Shown: positions 25,601 through 37,003 of the stretch, piece after piece
Position numbering within the stretch: the stretch's first letter is position 1
Layout of the letters: the number at the start of each line of letters is the position of its first letter
Origin: Paramecium pentaurelia
Lineage: Eukaryota > Ciliophora > Oligohymenophorea > Peniculida > Parameciidae
Reading direction: 5' to 3'
Assembly (NCBI GenBank): GCA_905183005.1
Contig: CAJJDO010000038.1
Coordinates: forward strand, 440,814 to 504,813
Length of the DNA: 64,000 nucleotides
Position numbers and translations under genes: made by a program
The notes under the pieces: generated by a model
Told to the model about the DNA's origin: nothing
Database searches by the model: none
The model's input: the letters and a program-made list of their open reading frames with translations, nothing else

Positions 25601-27219
25601 TTAACACAATTATTGAAGAAGATGAGGAAGAGAAAAAGGAACACGAAGAAAATGTAATTAAAGAAGAAAGGGAAAATTTTAAAAAATAACTATTTATTAG
25701 TACTAATAACCTTACATCCAAAAATGAAATTTCTTAGAATAATATTTAAGTTAGTTAGAAATCATATTAATAAAGTTAATCATCTAAATCTTAAGTTGAT
25801 AGTTAAATATCTATTGAATAAAAATATTAAAATTAAATTCTAGTACTATCAAATGATGAAAAATAAATATATACAAAATAAGTAAGTTTGTAATTACCAG
25901 ATTTAATGAAAGATGATATTAGTTAACATTCAAATGAAGAAAGTATGATGTTTTTAAATATTTTAATTAGTATCTTTATTAACAAATAATTCTACTTTTG
26001 AAAAAGTTGGAATGATTACAGGTCTTAATAAAAACGATGGATCACTATTTTAGATCGTTATCTTCTTTGATAAAGAATAACAACTATTTTAAGCTAAAAC
26101 AGAAGATTTTTAAATTAAATCTACTTATTTTAAAGTAGAACATGTCAAGAAAACTTTAAAAAAACCATAAAAATATTTAAAGGGATATATAGTAAATTGG
26201 CATAATTAAAATTTTTTAAAGGTTTATACTAAAGCTCATGAGTAGGCAGTAATCAAACTTCAAAAGAAATATAAATTTGATCATTATAGAAGACATATAA
26301 CATTTAAACTGGCTAAATCTAATATAGAGGGAAGTTTGTGTGTAGGATCAAGAAAATCAGTTATATTTTTAGTTATTGAAACAAAAAGTACATAATAAAG
26401 AAATTCTTATAAATTTAGAAATGAAATCTATAATTAATTTGTTAATAGAATTTCATTTAGGGTTCTTAACAATTTAAAATATTCAGAAGAAAAAGGAATA
26501 TATTTACTCTAAGAACCACAACACAGAATATTGGCATAAAATTTATAATGTAAATATTGATTTTAAAATATAGCAAAAATATTTAAGTTGTTAAAATCAG
26601 AAAATGCATTTGAATTTATAGGATTTGGTTTGCTAAATGGTATTTATGATTCAGTGAATAAAAAAATCATAATTGCTAGCGACAATCGTAAAACATAGCC
26701 ATCATAAGTAGACATTCCAAAATCTATCTAAATTGATTAATTAATTTAGTTTGCCTAAAATCTATTAAATAGAGTAAAACAAATTATAAATATTAGTCTT
26801 TTTTAATTTAATCAAATAATGAAACTTGCGTTGTTTATTATGAGGAAAAGGATGAAAATTAAGTTAAGTTTATTTAAAATAAACTATTTTAATATTAAAC
26901 AATAAGAAAAATATTTATTAACTATAATAGAATATATAATCGATAAATATAATAAGAAGAAATAACTATTGAATTACAAAGAAGATTGAAAAAATATTTT
27001 GGAATATTATTTTAGAAAAGATTTTATTTGATTGGAAAATTGTAAGAGTAATCAATTAAAAATCTCATAACAAATTTTAGCAGAATTATAAGCACATTTA
27101 TTCTATATTAAAATGATTAAGTTGAATTAGATATAGTATCTATTTAATAATTTTTAAATGAAGGTCAATTTAGTTAATTGTTGAAGATGGATCTTAAAAG
27201 TGTGATTCAATAAATCTGA
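22643..27219 (+). CDS. Very large TPR-repeat protein with acidic/Gln-rich middle
   Basis: ATG at 22643, TGA at 27217-27219. Introns at 23263-23290, 23967-23991, 25943-25970, 26550-26573 and 26774-26796 leave 1,482 residues. A 30-nt stop-free stretch at 22881-22910 may be a sixth intron. The N-terminal ~350 residues hold TPR-like helices (GLGCYYRRIGQMEKALKELE, HEGALENAKKAV, FYNVGVQEQYFQKYQFALQ). Residues ~430-1,100 are long, Glu/Asp/Gln/Asn-rich and low in structure. The last ~380 residues look globular (GMITGLNKNDGSLFQIVIFF, IEGSLCVGSRKSVIFLVIE) but match no family I know. TPR repeats suggest a scaffold role. The gene is followed after 77 bp by IFT43 and then epsilon-tubulin, which hints at but does not prove a ciliary role. 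Confidence 0.75.
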
Positions 27220-27296
27220 GTTATATTTATGTATCTCTTTATAATTATGCTTTCAAATTAATATATTATAATTTAATATAAGTTATACTAAAATAA

Positions 27297-27745
27297 ATGG
27301 CAAAGTAAGGTTGGGGATTTTCTGGAAACAATATCAAATTAAATACCAATAAGTAAGATTTTTACAATATTTAGTCGAGTGGAAAAGAAGTTGAATATTT
27401 GGGAAACAGCTGGAAAAGCTGATGATATATAATATATTCCTGATGCTGAGGAGGAAAAGAAACCTTAAAATCAGATTTCAGATGCAGGAGTGGTTTTAGG
27501 CTAAAAATTATAGAATATTAATGAATTGTAGAATTTAGCAAAAATATCATCTTTGCCATAACCAGTACTTATATTTAAAAAGAATTTAAATTTAGGCTGA
27601 TGACATTGATTTTAGTATTTTGACATAAGTATTGAGACCGATTGAAGAAATATAAGAGATAGATGAATAATGGGAATTTTCAAAATTAAAAACAGAAATG
27701 TAAGAGATTGTGAATAAGCTCTACAGCAATAAAACAAATTCTTGA
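27297..27745 (+). CDS. IFT43: Intraflagellar transport protein 43
   Basis: ATG at 27297, TGA at 27743-27745. Introns of 22 nt (27353-27374) and 31 nt (27565-27595) leave 131 residues. The C-terminal half reads DDIDFSILTQVLRPIEEIQE then DEQWEFSKLKTEM. This matches the conserved IFT43 core (E-I-D-L-x-L-L-T-x-V-L-x-P-x-E-E-V followed by W-D-x-x-x-L-x-T-E). IFT43 is a small subunit of the IFT-A complex, which drives retrograde transport in cilia. The N-terminal half is short and acidic. Its stop codon is only 29 bp from the start of the epsilon-tubulin gene on the same strand. The protein is shorter than the animal version, as is common in protists. Confidence 0.85.
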
Positions 27746-27774
27746 ATTATTATTATGAATTAATATTATATAAA

Positions 27775-29212
27775 ATGCCAAGAGAATTGGTATTTGTTTA
27801 GGTTGGCTAATGTGGAAATCAAATAGGAATGAGATTTTGGGATTTAGCTTTGAAAGAACATGCCAAAGCAAAGTAATCCCTTCTTTATGATGAATCATTG
27901 TCTTCTTTTTTTAGAAATGTGAATTCAAAAAATTAAGAATTAAAAATAGGAGATCCCATTCAAAATTTAAAAGCAAGGGCTTTGATTGTAGATATGGAAG
28001 AAGGAGTTATTAATTAAATAATGAAAAGTCCATTAGGAGAATTATTTGAAGAAAGATAATGTATAAATGATGTATCAGGAGCAGGAAATAATTGGGCTCA
28101 TGGATTTTATCATTATGGCAATTAATATGAAAAACATATAGAAGAGAGATTAAGAAAAACTGTAGAATAATGTGATTCATTATAATGTTTTTTTATGACT
28201 CATTCAATTGGAGGTGGTACAGGTTCTGGTTTAGGATCTAGAATTTTAGGATGTATTAAATAAATAAAATCATATCATAGTATTGGAAGATAATTATCCT
28301 GAAGTTTTTAGATTTACAGCATCTGTATTTCCATCAGGTGATGATGATGTTGTTACATCTCCATATAATAGTTTATTTAGTTTGTATGAATTGGCTAAAC
28401 ATGCTGATTGTGTATTTCCTATAGATAATTAAGCATTGATTAATATTGTTGATTAAATAGATAAACCAAACAAAGCTAGATTGGTAAAAGAGAATGCACA
28501 TGAAGGGAGTGTTGGCATAAAGATTACTTAATTTGGAGAAGAAGAGAAAAGATAAAAGCCATTTGATAAAATGAATAGTTTGATTGCTCATCTATTAAGT
28601 CATATAACATGTTCAATGAGATTTGAAGGAGCATTAAATGTAGATCTCAATGAAATCACTATGAATTTAGTACCATATCCAGACTTACACTTTCTTATCT
28701 CTTCCATGGCTCCATTATATAGTCTTTTGGATTCCAAATTATAACCAAGAAGATTAGATTAAATGTTCAGTGATATTTATCATCCTGATTTTTAAATGAT
28801 CACAGGATAACCATCTCTTCATAAATATTTAGCTGTAGGACTTTTAGTTAGAGGAGATGTTGCTTTTTCAGATGTTAATAGGAATATAAAGAAATTAAAA
28901 GATTAATTGAAAATGATTTATTGGAATTAAGAAGGTTTCAAATATGGAATTTGTAATTAACCTCCTATTGGATAATAATACTCAATGTTATGTTTGGCTA
29001 ATAATACTTGTATTAAAGATACATTTTAAGAAATGACAGATAGATTTTAGAAACTTTATAAACGAAAGGTTTATGTTCATCATTATAAATAATATATGGA
29101 ATAATCTCATTTTGATGAAACATTAAATGGAATATAAAATTTAATGGTTAAATATTAAGATTTAGAAATGGCCTAACCAAAAAAATATTAAAGAATTTAA
29201 CCTATTTTTTGA
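27775..29212 (+). CDS. TUBE1: Epsilon-tubulin
   Basis: ATG at 27775, TGA at 29210-29212. One 28-nt intron (28253-28280) leaves 469 residues. The GTP-binding features of tubulins are clear: VFVQVGQCGNQIG at the N-terminus, SGAGNNWAHG, and the glycine loop SIGGGTGSGLGSR. Epsilon-specific features are FWDLALKEHA, SSFFRNV, DMEEGVINQI, CDSLQCFFMTHS, PYNSLFSLYEL and the late NQEGFKYGIC/LANNTC blocks. Epsilon-tubulin acts at basal bodies, where it is needed to form the triplet microtubules. In Paramecium basal-body duplication is known to depend on it. It lacks the acidic tail of alpha and beta tubulins. It follows IFT43 directly, so two ciliary genes sit in tandem. Confidence 0.95.
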
Positions 29213-29721
29213 AAATTTGTTATTTTAATTAATTTTGTATAAATTACAAAGAAACTTTTCATTATTTATAATATAAAATAGAAGAATATATATATATAAA
29301 ATATCTTAAAATACTTTCTTATATTATAATATAAAAGTGTTTCTTATTGAAGAGTTTAGAAATATGACCTTAAATATTTTAAAATTTTTATTGACATAGA
29401 TTAGTACTTCTTAATTTGCATTTTAATAAATTGTTTAATAATTATGAAAAACTTACATCTTTTAGAGTGTATGTAGAAATAGATATTGCAATTATTAATA
29501 CAGGAAATTCTAAAAATCAATTTATATCATAAAGTAATAATTTAGATACAAAAATACATATAAGAAATAAAAATTTGATTTAAAAATTAAACTTTAATTG
29601 AACAGATGTTTTAAGGAAAAATAAATAAAATAGATTCTTTAGAAATTTAATAAAATGTTAATATGAGATAATGTTTAAGATTAAGTATTAAAATGATTTA
29701 ATATTATTGTAAATAATAAAT
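29213..29721. other. Intergenic, nothing recognised
   Basis: AT-rich spacer between epsilon-tubulin and the kelch gene. No supported feature. Confidence 0.5.
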
Positions 29722-31788
29722 ATGGATTCTCAAAAAAGAAAGCATCTAATAATTTAATATTCTTTAAAATTAAAAGAACTCAAAGAAGGAAAAGATAATT
29801 TTGAATAGAAGGGACAAAGAGCTCATTAAAAATCTCGATTCTTAAAAACTGAGTCTTCTATCTCTATAATTAAATAGCCATAATAAATGTAAATACCTCC
29901 AGTAGATGATATTATATCTAAGGGGGAATGTAAATTGATTTTCTTATAAACATTATCTGATGATACAGGTTTTCGAACATTTAATGAAATGATGAGGACT
30001 AATTCAAGTTGGCTTACTTAAGCTGATAAATTGGTTAATACTCTTAGTAGTCCATTATAATTAAAGAATAGACTTCAATTTAATCATAGTTAAGCATTGA
30101 AGTTCAAAAATCGAATCGAATAAAAATGGGGTATGACTGTAAAAGAAGTATCTGATTCTATAATACAAAAATAAGAATAAAAAGATCAATACAAAATTAA
30201 ATTAGTTCATTTAAAGATTAATCATTCTGATATAGATGATATAGTATAGTAGCATGAAGAATATTCTTCACCTTCTCTATCTCAAGAGATTATAACAACA
30301 AATTTAAAGTTTTTTTGGTTTCACATTTCAATATCAAATTGGAAACCTCCAATTCGTGAAGGTTGTACAGTGACTTATATATAAAATTTGAATAAATGTA
30401 TAATGTATGGTGGAATAGGTAATGATTTATTTAAGAATTTTGTAACTCTAAATACACAGACATGGGTATGGAAAGATATTGGAACTGGAGTAGGTGATGT
30501 TCCATTAGAAGGTAGATTTGGACACACTGCCACTTTATATAAGCAATAATTAATAATATATGGAGGTGAAAAAAAATACAATAATGCAATGAAAATGAGA
30601 GAGTGTTATGGTGATATTCGTTTATTTACTTAGAGTGATAAAACTTGGATTTAATTAAAACCTTATGGAGATATAGTAGAAGGGAGACGAAATCATTGTG
30701 CAGAAGTAGTTGGTAAATATTTTATAGTTTATGGTGGGATCAATTCTTATGGCAAAATCTTGACTGATGTTGCAGGGCTTAATTTGGAAACATGTAAATG
30801 GTAAATTATTAAAATAATATATTTTTAAGGACTTCATTTTAAATAGAAAATTAATTTGGATTAGAAGGAGTATCTGATGCAACTTCTTTGGCAATGTTCA
30901 AAAGTGAAGTTAAGATGGAAAATCCATATTTCAGTTATGAATGGGTCAAAAAAAAGGGAAAATCTTTTTTGCCCATTACAACTGAAGGCATATACATTTT
31001 TGGAGGTAGATTATAAAATGGAGAAGCTATTAATGATCTTAGAATTATTTAATTTGGATTTAAACCAATTAAAATTATAAAAGTGAAAACAAAAGTATTA
31101 AAGTTATTTTATAAGGGATAATAACCTTTAGCTCGATATTCTCATTCAATGAATTATTTTCGATAAACTAATGTTATTATTATTTATGGAGGTAGAAATG
31201 ATTCGAAATAAGGAAATATTCTTAATGATATATTTGTATTGTAGATTTAATAATTCTCTTGGTCTTAAGTTTAATAAATCTAATAATTGTAACTATTTAT
31301 ATTTAATTAGAAAATATGGTAAATGCAGACATTCTAGTGTCTCTATTGATTCAAAAATACTTATTTTTGGAGGTTATGCTTAACATGTTTTTGCAAATGC
31401 TGATATTTAATTATTAGAATTAGATTAGAATAAAGTATCTAAAATGATTAAAGATAATAAAAATAATAAAAATAAAGATGTCGTTATACACAGTGATGAA
31501 TTAATTAATAACAATACTCTTAAAGTATTTAAGACAGAGTATTATAATGAAGCTGAAGATCCAGATCTTAAATAAAAGAAAATCTAAGAAAATGAATTCC
31601 AAAGATTATGTTATAGTAATTTTAAAAGTTTTATGCCTTTGCCTTAAAAAAATCATTCATCATTGGTAAATGAATACAAAAACAAGAGAGAATAAACCAA
31701 ATTAGATATTCTTAAAAATTAAGTTAATGATTTAAGCAGAAGAAACAGTCGTAGAACAACTAGTGACTTTAAAATTAATGATAAATGA
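29722..31788 (+). CDS. Kelch-repeat protein
   Basis: ATG at 29722, TGA at 31786-31788. Introns of 29 nt (30801-30829) and 22 nt (31289-31310) leave 671 residues. From about residue 205 a series of kelch blades is visible: WKPPIREGCTVTYIQ...MYGGIGND, RFGHTATLYKQQLIIYGGE, RRNHCAEVVGKYFIVYGGIN, IYIFGGRLQNGEAINDL, ARYSHSMNY...IIIYGGRND and CRHSSVSIDSKILIFGGYA. The GG doublets and the Tyr/Trp spacing fit a single six-bladed beta-propeller. The N-terminal 200 residues are basic and Ser-rich, and the C-terminal 130 are charged. Kelch propellers bind partner proteins. There is no BTB or F-box domain to indicate a ubiquitin-ligase adaptor. Confidence 0.85.
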
Positions 31789-31834
31789 ATAGAAAAGAAA
31801 TAATGAAATTTTATATTTTGTTTTAATTTAATTT

Positions 31835-32837
31835 ATGATCACTGTTCCCCAAGGTGAAAGATTAGAATGTTTCAAAATAGATGGACTATTCATAGGGACT
31901 CTAACATTAAATAACACTAAACCAAACAAGTACTTATATATATTAATTATAAGTTGTTGTGCTTTTAAAATTAGGACAAATAATACGTAAGATATTTAAG
32001 TAATGCCACATATAGGATCTTTCACAGGATAATATATTAAAATTATCGTTAAATGTTAAAAGTTCTAATGTAAATATAAATCATTATCTGTTAGCTAATG
32101 CAAAATTACAAATTTTTATTGTAGATTTGACTGATTAAAATTTCAATAAAACCGACGTTAAGTCTCTGGCCTCGTATTTTGATTCCTATTCTAACAGCAC
32201 ATTTGTTCAAAAAATGAAAATAGAAATAATTACTATTGATCAAAGTTAAATGACCAAATAATCTAATATAATTAATTAATCAATCTCATTAAATAAGAAC
32301 ATAGAAGAAAGTATTTACCATTAACAAGATTTCACATATGAGCAAAATACTTTGTTAAAAAAAAATGAACAAATGAAACAATAGTAAATTAAAAATTCGA
32401 TCACTAATTCTGACCAACATTAAAGTGTTAGTAGAGTGTCTGCTTCTGAATAAAGATTTCTTACATCTACTACATTTTAATAAATTAAATAAACTCCATC
32501 TAAACAATCATCAAATTCATAAAATAATCTTCCCCTTGAATATCCTCTTCCAAAACCATAAACCTATCCATATTAACCTTAATAACCAAAATTATATAAC
32601 TAATAAGTTTATGAAATAGAAGAAGATAATTAGATCTAAAGATTAAATCTAAAAATAAATTAATTATAAATAGAATTAAATAAATAAAAGGAAGAATTAC
32701 AAAACATAGAAAAAGAAAAAATATTACTGCTATCTAAAGGAACAAATTAAAATTAAGATTAAATATTTGTTAGTGTTCAGCATATTTTTTTTTCAGCATT
32801 ATTTTGTTTTTTCATAGGTTATGTAGCAACAAATTGA
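31835..32837 (+). CDS. VAP-type MSP-domain protein, tail-anchored
   Basis: ATG at 31835, TGA at 32835-32837. Introns of 24 nt (31930-31953) and 25 nt (32070-32094) leave 317 residues. The N-terminal ~115 residues are an MSP (major sperm protein) domain: IGTLTLNNTKPN, CAFKIRTNNTQDIQVMPHIG and IKIIVKCQKF then KLQIFIVDL. This is the VAP pattern for binding FFAT-type motifs. A Gln/Ser-rich linker and a short coiled coil (LNLKINQLQIELNKQKEELQ) follow. The C-terminus is a single hydrophobic segment (IFFSALFCFFIGYVA), the typical tail anchor into the endoplasmic reticulum. The expected role is tethering at ER contact sites. The first intron is a stop-free multiple of three placed by homology. Confidence 0.85.
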
Positions 32838-32979
32838 ATATTTATTATTTTTTGATAAAATTATAAAATTCAATTATTTCTTTTTGTATAATCAAGGATT
32901 TACTTCTACAAATTTAAGTTGAGCAATTTAATATTATTAAACTGACTAATTAATTATTTATTTAATTTTTATTTCTGAA

Positions 32980-34290
32980 ATTCCAATTGATATTTACAAA
33001 GTTTAATCAAAATTTGACTATTATTTAAATAATAATCTATATCTAATGAAATTATTTCCACAAAGATAATTTTATTCTATTCTATAAACATTTTAACTTC
33101 CACAATCAAAGCATTTTAAAAAGGTTCCAATTAATTTTTCTCCTGGTTAAAATTTTAATTCAATTTATATTATTACTGTTTTTAATGCATTTGGTATTGA
33201 AACTTAGAAATCTCCAATATTAGTATATTCTTAATTCAATTCAATTAACATTATTTTTATTGGATCTGATATATATTTATCATATTTCTTAGTTATTCGA
33301 TATGAATAAACATACATAGGAGTCAATATTTCTTAAAATACCCAAAGTTCATTGAATCGAATAGTATTCATTTAAGTTACATCAACTAAAATATAATGTA
33401 TATTATTTACATGTTTCACATGTGTATTCAATATTTTCAAGAATAGATTATTAAGAAAATTACATCCTTATATTTCCGATATTACTCCAACTGAATCCTG
33501 CAAGAGAAGGAAATAAAAATCCTAAATTTAATTTTGGTATTGACTTTGTTAATAATACATTTTATCCTCCTGGTGATGCAATTAAACTTGATTAAACAAA
33601 TGCTTCTTAAGTTCCTATAACAATTTAATATCCTATTTATAATAAATTTGAATTAGAATTATGTAGTTTTATTTTAACAGATGTTGAAGTTATTTCATAT
33701 ACTTCTATATAAAAATCAAGATTTAATGCTGACATTCCCCAACTTTGAAGAATAACAAATGCTTATTTTGCTTTTGATAAATTATGAGAATGTGTATAGA
33801 TACTTTAATCTAAACAACTAGTTTATTTTTTTTTCTCCAAAATTACTATTCTATTGTCATTAACTGCATACCAATTAAACAAATATTTCACCATCACATC
33901 ACTTGGACATGTAATTTTGATCTAAAATTCTTTCAATTATATAAAATTTATACATTGTGTAGTTAGAGAAATGATATCGTAATCAAATGTACGAGGGGAC
34001 TAATTTTTCATAGAAATGCTCTTTGGAATTAATAATATTTGGGGAGGAACTTAAAAAGTACCTGAAAATGTCACAGTTGTTGTAATCGTATTAGAAATTG
34101 AACATGAAAATCCTGTTGTATAGAGAAACTATTCATTATATCCCTGATCAAATATGATATATCCTTCTATCAAGATGAGCATTTTCAGGATTACAATAAT
34201 TTTCATTTTCATCAATAAATTTATAAATTCAATCTTTAAATTTCAACAAAATTATCAACATATAAATTTATTAATTCAATGTAAGTCTTG
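32980..34290 (+). pseudogene. Decayed gene of a membrane or surface protein
   Basis: A + strand frame from about 32980 (an ATG at 33046) runs through SPGQNFNSIYIITVFNAFG. After a possible short intron near 33426 it continues as NPKFNFGIDFVNNTFYPPGD and IYNKFELELCSFILTDVEVI. In that same frame TGA stops then occur after NADIPQL, after AYFAFDKL and after RNYSLYP, with protein-like sequence continuing past each (GINNIWGGTQKVPENVTVVV, VLEIEHENPVVQ). Three in-frame stops within protein-like sequence indicate a pseudogene. The beta-rich, Asn/Ser/Ile-rich character suggests an extracellular repeat protein, but the family is not identified. Confidence 0.55.
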
Positions 34291-34596
34291 ATCTGAATGC
34301 AAAATCTCTAAAACATGAAATTCATAACCAAAATTTAAATCATATAAATTCAGAAAGAAATTTACATAAAGCTTCAAACTATTAATAAATTAATTTTGTT
34401 AAATAAAAATTTATTTAATTTAAATCATTCTTAATAGTTTCTATAATAAATGTTGACTTTAGTACATAAAAGTAAGTAAATTTAAATTAAGTTAATAAAT
34501 ATATAAATATATAAATATAATCATTATGATTAAGGTATTAAAATGAATTAAAATTAAATTTTATTTATTAATAATAATAATGATGTAAATTTATTT

Positions 34597-36267
34597 TCAA
34601 TTTTATTTTTATTATTCCAACCAGGTTTATAATTCTTTTTTAGTATCTATATAGTCTTAGGAATTAGCATCAATTGCTCCTAAAATATCTGCTAATAAAT
34701 TATCCTCTGATGGAGAAGCTACTTCTAATTTCTCTTTTAAAGCATTCTATTTAAATAATTCTGGTTCATGTTTATAAATTGCTGCAATATTACAATCTAA
34801 AGCATCATCAGCATTTGGATTTTAAAGCATTTCTGAAACTGAATTAAGTACTTATATAATTGTCAGTGCAGGACTCCAAGAATTATTTATTATATCTAAA
34901 CAAATCGATCCACCTCTACTGACATTAGGATGATATAATTTAGTGATGAACTAAACTTTTGGAGGTCTAAAAGGATAGTTTTATGGGAATATGTAACTTA
35001 AAATGTATAATCCACCTTCATAAACAGTTCCTTTAAGACCATACAATAAAACCTTCCATGTTTTCATATCATTTGCAGTAGGATAGCATTTAAAATTCAA
35101 TTTATCACCTTATACAGTAACTTCTTGTAATTCCTTTAATATTCTAGTTTAATTATTTATTCCTTAGGAAGTTGAGCCAGAGTTTTAAGTTGGGTTTTGC
35201 ATTTGTGACATTTTCTTTAAAATTTCTTCTTTTTTCATAACAGCAGTCTTTTAGACATCCATAGATATAACTTTCATTGCTTCAGTATCAAAAGGTTTAT
35301 TTTATAATGAATTTAAATCTAGCATTTCTTTTGGATATTCTTATTTTTCTCTATGACTTATACTTAAGATACTTTCAATTTCAAATAAAGACATGCCTTC
35401 AGCTAGAGTTTAAGGACAATAACATCTTCCATTAGTTGCATGAGTCAAAGTTTTTAATCCTACACAATCATTATTTACAACAAAGGAATCTATTATAATT
35501 TAATTTTCAAAAATTTTGGAGATTAAACTTTATGGATTTTCTTTTGATTAATTATCATCTCCATCTGTTAATGCAAGTATTCTTAATATTATATTTGGAT
35601 ATTTCTTTTTGATTTCTTTTAATTACTCAATTGCATAATCTATTGCATCATAACATTTAGTTCCACCTCCTGGAGATGCATCATCAACCAATTTAATGAA
35701 AGTATTAAAATCATTTGTAAATTCACATTTATCTACTATAAATGATTAAAACCATACAAGTTTTACTATATGATTAAATTCGAAAGCTAAAGTTTTATCA
35801 GCAAAGGCTGAAAAAAAAGCATTTACTGCTCCAATTCTAGATAATTAATCTTCTTTAAAGTAATTTCCTTTCATAGATCCTGAAATATCAAATAATACAA
35901 CAATAGCCTCAACAGGATCATTATTTTAATTGATATTTTATTATAATTATTCTTATTAGCATTCTTAAGTTTCTATTTGTTTCTATTATTACTAAATTAC
36001 AATATTTTATTTCTCTTCCTATTGTACTACTTTTACTATATCATTTGTTTTCAGTAAATTATAAATTGTTTCACTTTCATTTAGAATAAATCCATCTTCA
36101 TCTTAAAGCAATACTTTATTCTAATCAATATTAATTCCATTTTCTAAAAATTATTTAGATATTTCATTTTTTAAGTCAATGATCGATTTCTAATGATCAT
36201 CAATAATTAATTTTTGTTTAAATTCTCCAAAGGTAACTCTTAATATCAAACTTTAATTTGAGTTCAT
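34597..36267 (-). CDS. vWA domain fused to a ubiquitin-conjugating enzyme (E2)
   Basis: One uninterrupted frame from ATG at 36267 to TGA at 34597-34599, 556 residues. The first ~85 residues resemble a ubiquitin-like fold (LILRVTFGEFKQKLIIDDHQ, KVLLQDEDGFIL, LLKTNDIVKVV). A Gln-rich linker follows. Residues ~118-300 are a von Willebrand A domain with a complete metal-ion site: DISGS from D127, the GGGTKCYDA threonine and LTDGDD. A second linker leads to an E2 core (~385-530) with YPFRPPKVQF, the HPN triad in LYHPNVSRGG, the catalytic Cys C456 in GGSICLDII, and WSPALTI. All residues needed for thioester formation are present, so it should be an active E2. The vWA part probably recruits a partner or substrate. 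No introns were needed. Confidence 0.9.
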
Positions 36268-37003
36268 TTTTATTTAGATTATATATTAATAATTCTTATT
36301 GCCCTTCAAGTTTTTCATTACAAACTGTTAATGGGATCTGATTAATTCTGAGATTAATATTGGGAAAAATATAAAATATAAAAAAAAATTATTATTGAAT
36401 TAAGTACTTTATTTCTGTAAATTAGAATTAATAAGGAAATATCATAATTGATTTGATTAACAGTTGATATATTCATATCTTATTTGATACACTTTTTTTT
36501 TATTCATTATAATCATAATATTCTGATTTTAGCAGATTTCAATTTACTTTAGATAAATCAAGGTAATTCAATAAACATTTATAATTTATCTATTGATTAT
36601 CTAACTCTAATGTAGAATTTATTAAGTAAAATTAAGAGGCAATTTTAGTTTTAGCTCTATGAAAATATTTAAATTTGCTCTAAAATTCTCATTATGAAAT
36701 AACCAATTTTTTTAACTTTTAAAGTTACGTAACGATATTTAATTAAAATTTCATTATGATATAATTCACAACAAATTTTTAAATAATTCTAAAATTTCCT
36801 AAGATTAATATATCTAAATATCATTTATTTGTATTCATATTAAATGAGATTTTCATAAACTTTCCTTATTTTTATTTATATACTCTGAGTATTAGATAAT
36901 AGCAAGTCATTATTTAGTATACATTTTAAAATTAAAGTATAAATGAATAGTTTAAAATAGAAAATTAAAACAAATTTATTTATACAATTATATAGATTAA
37001 TAT
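36268..37003. other. Intergenic, nothing recognised
   Basis: AT-rich stretch between the vWA-E2 start and the stop of the next minus-strand gene. No supported feature. Confidence 0.5.
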
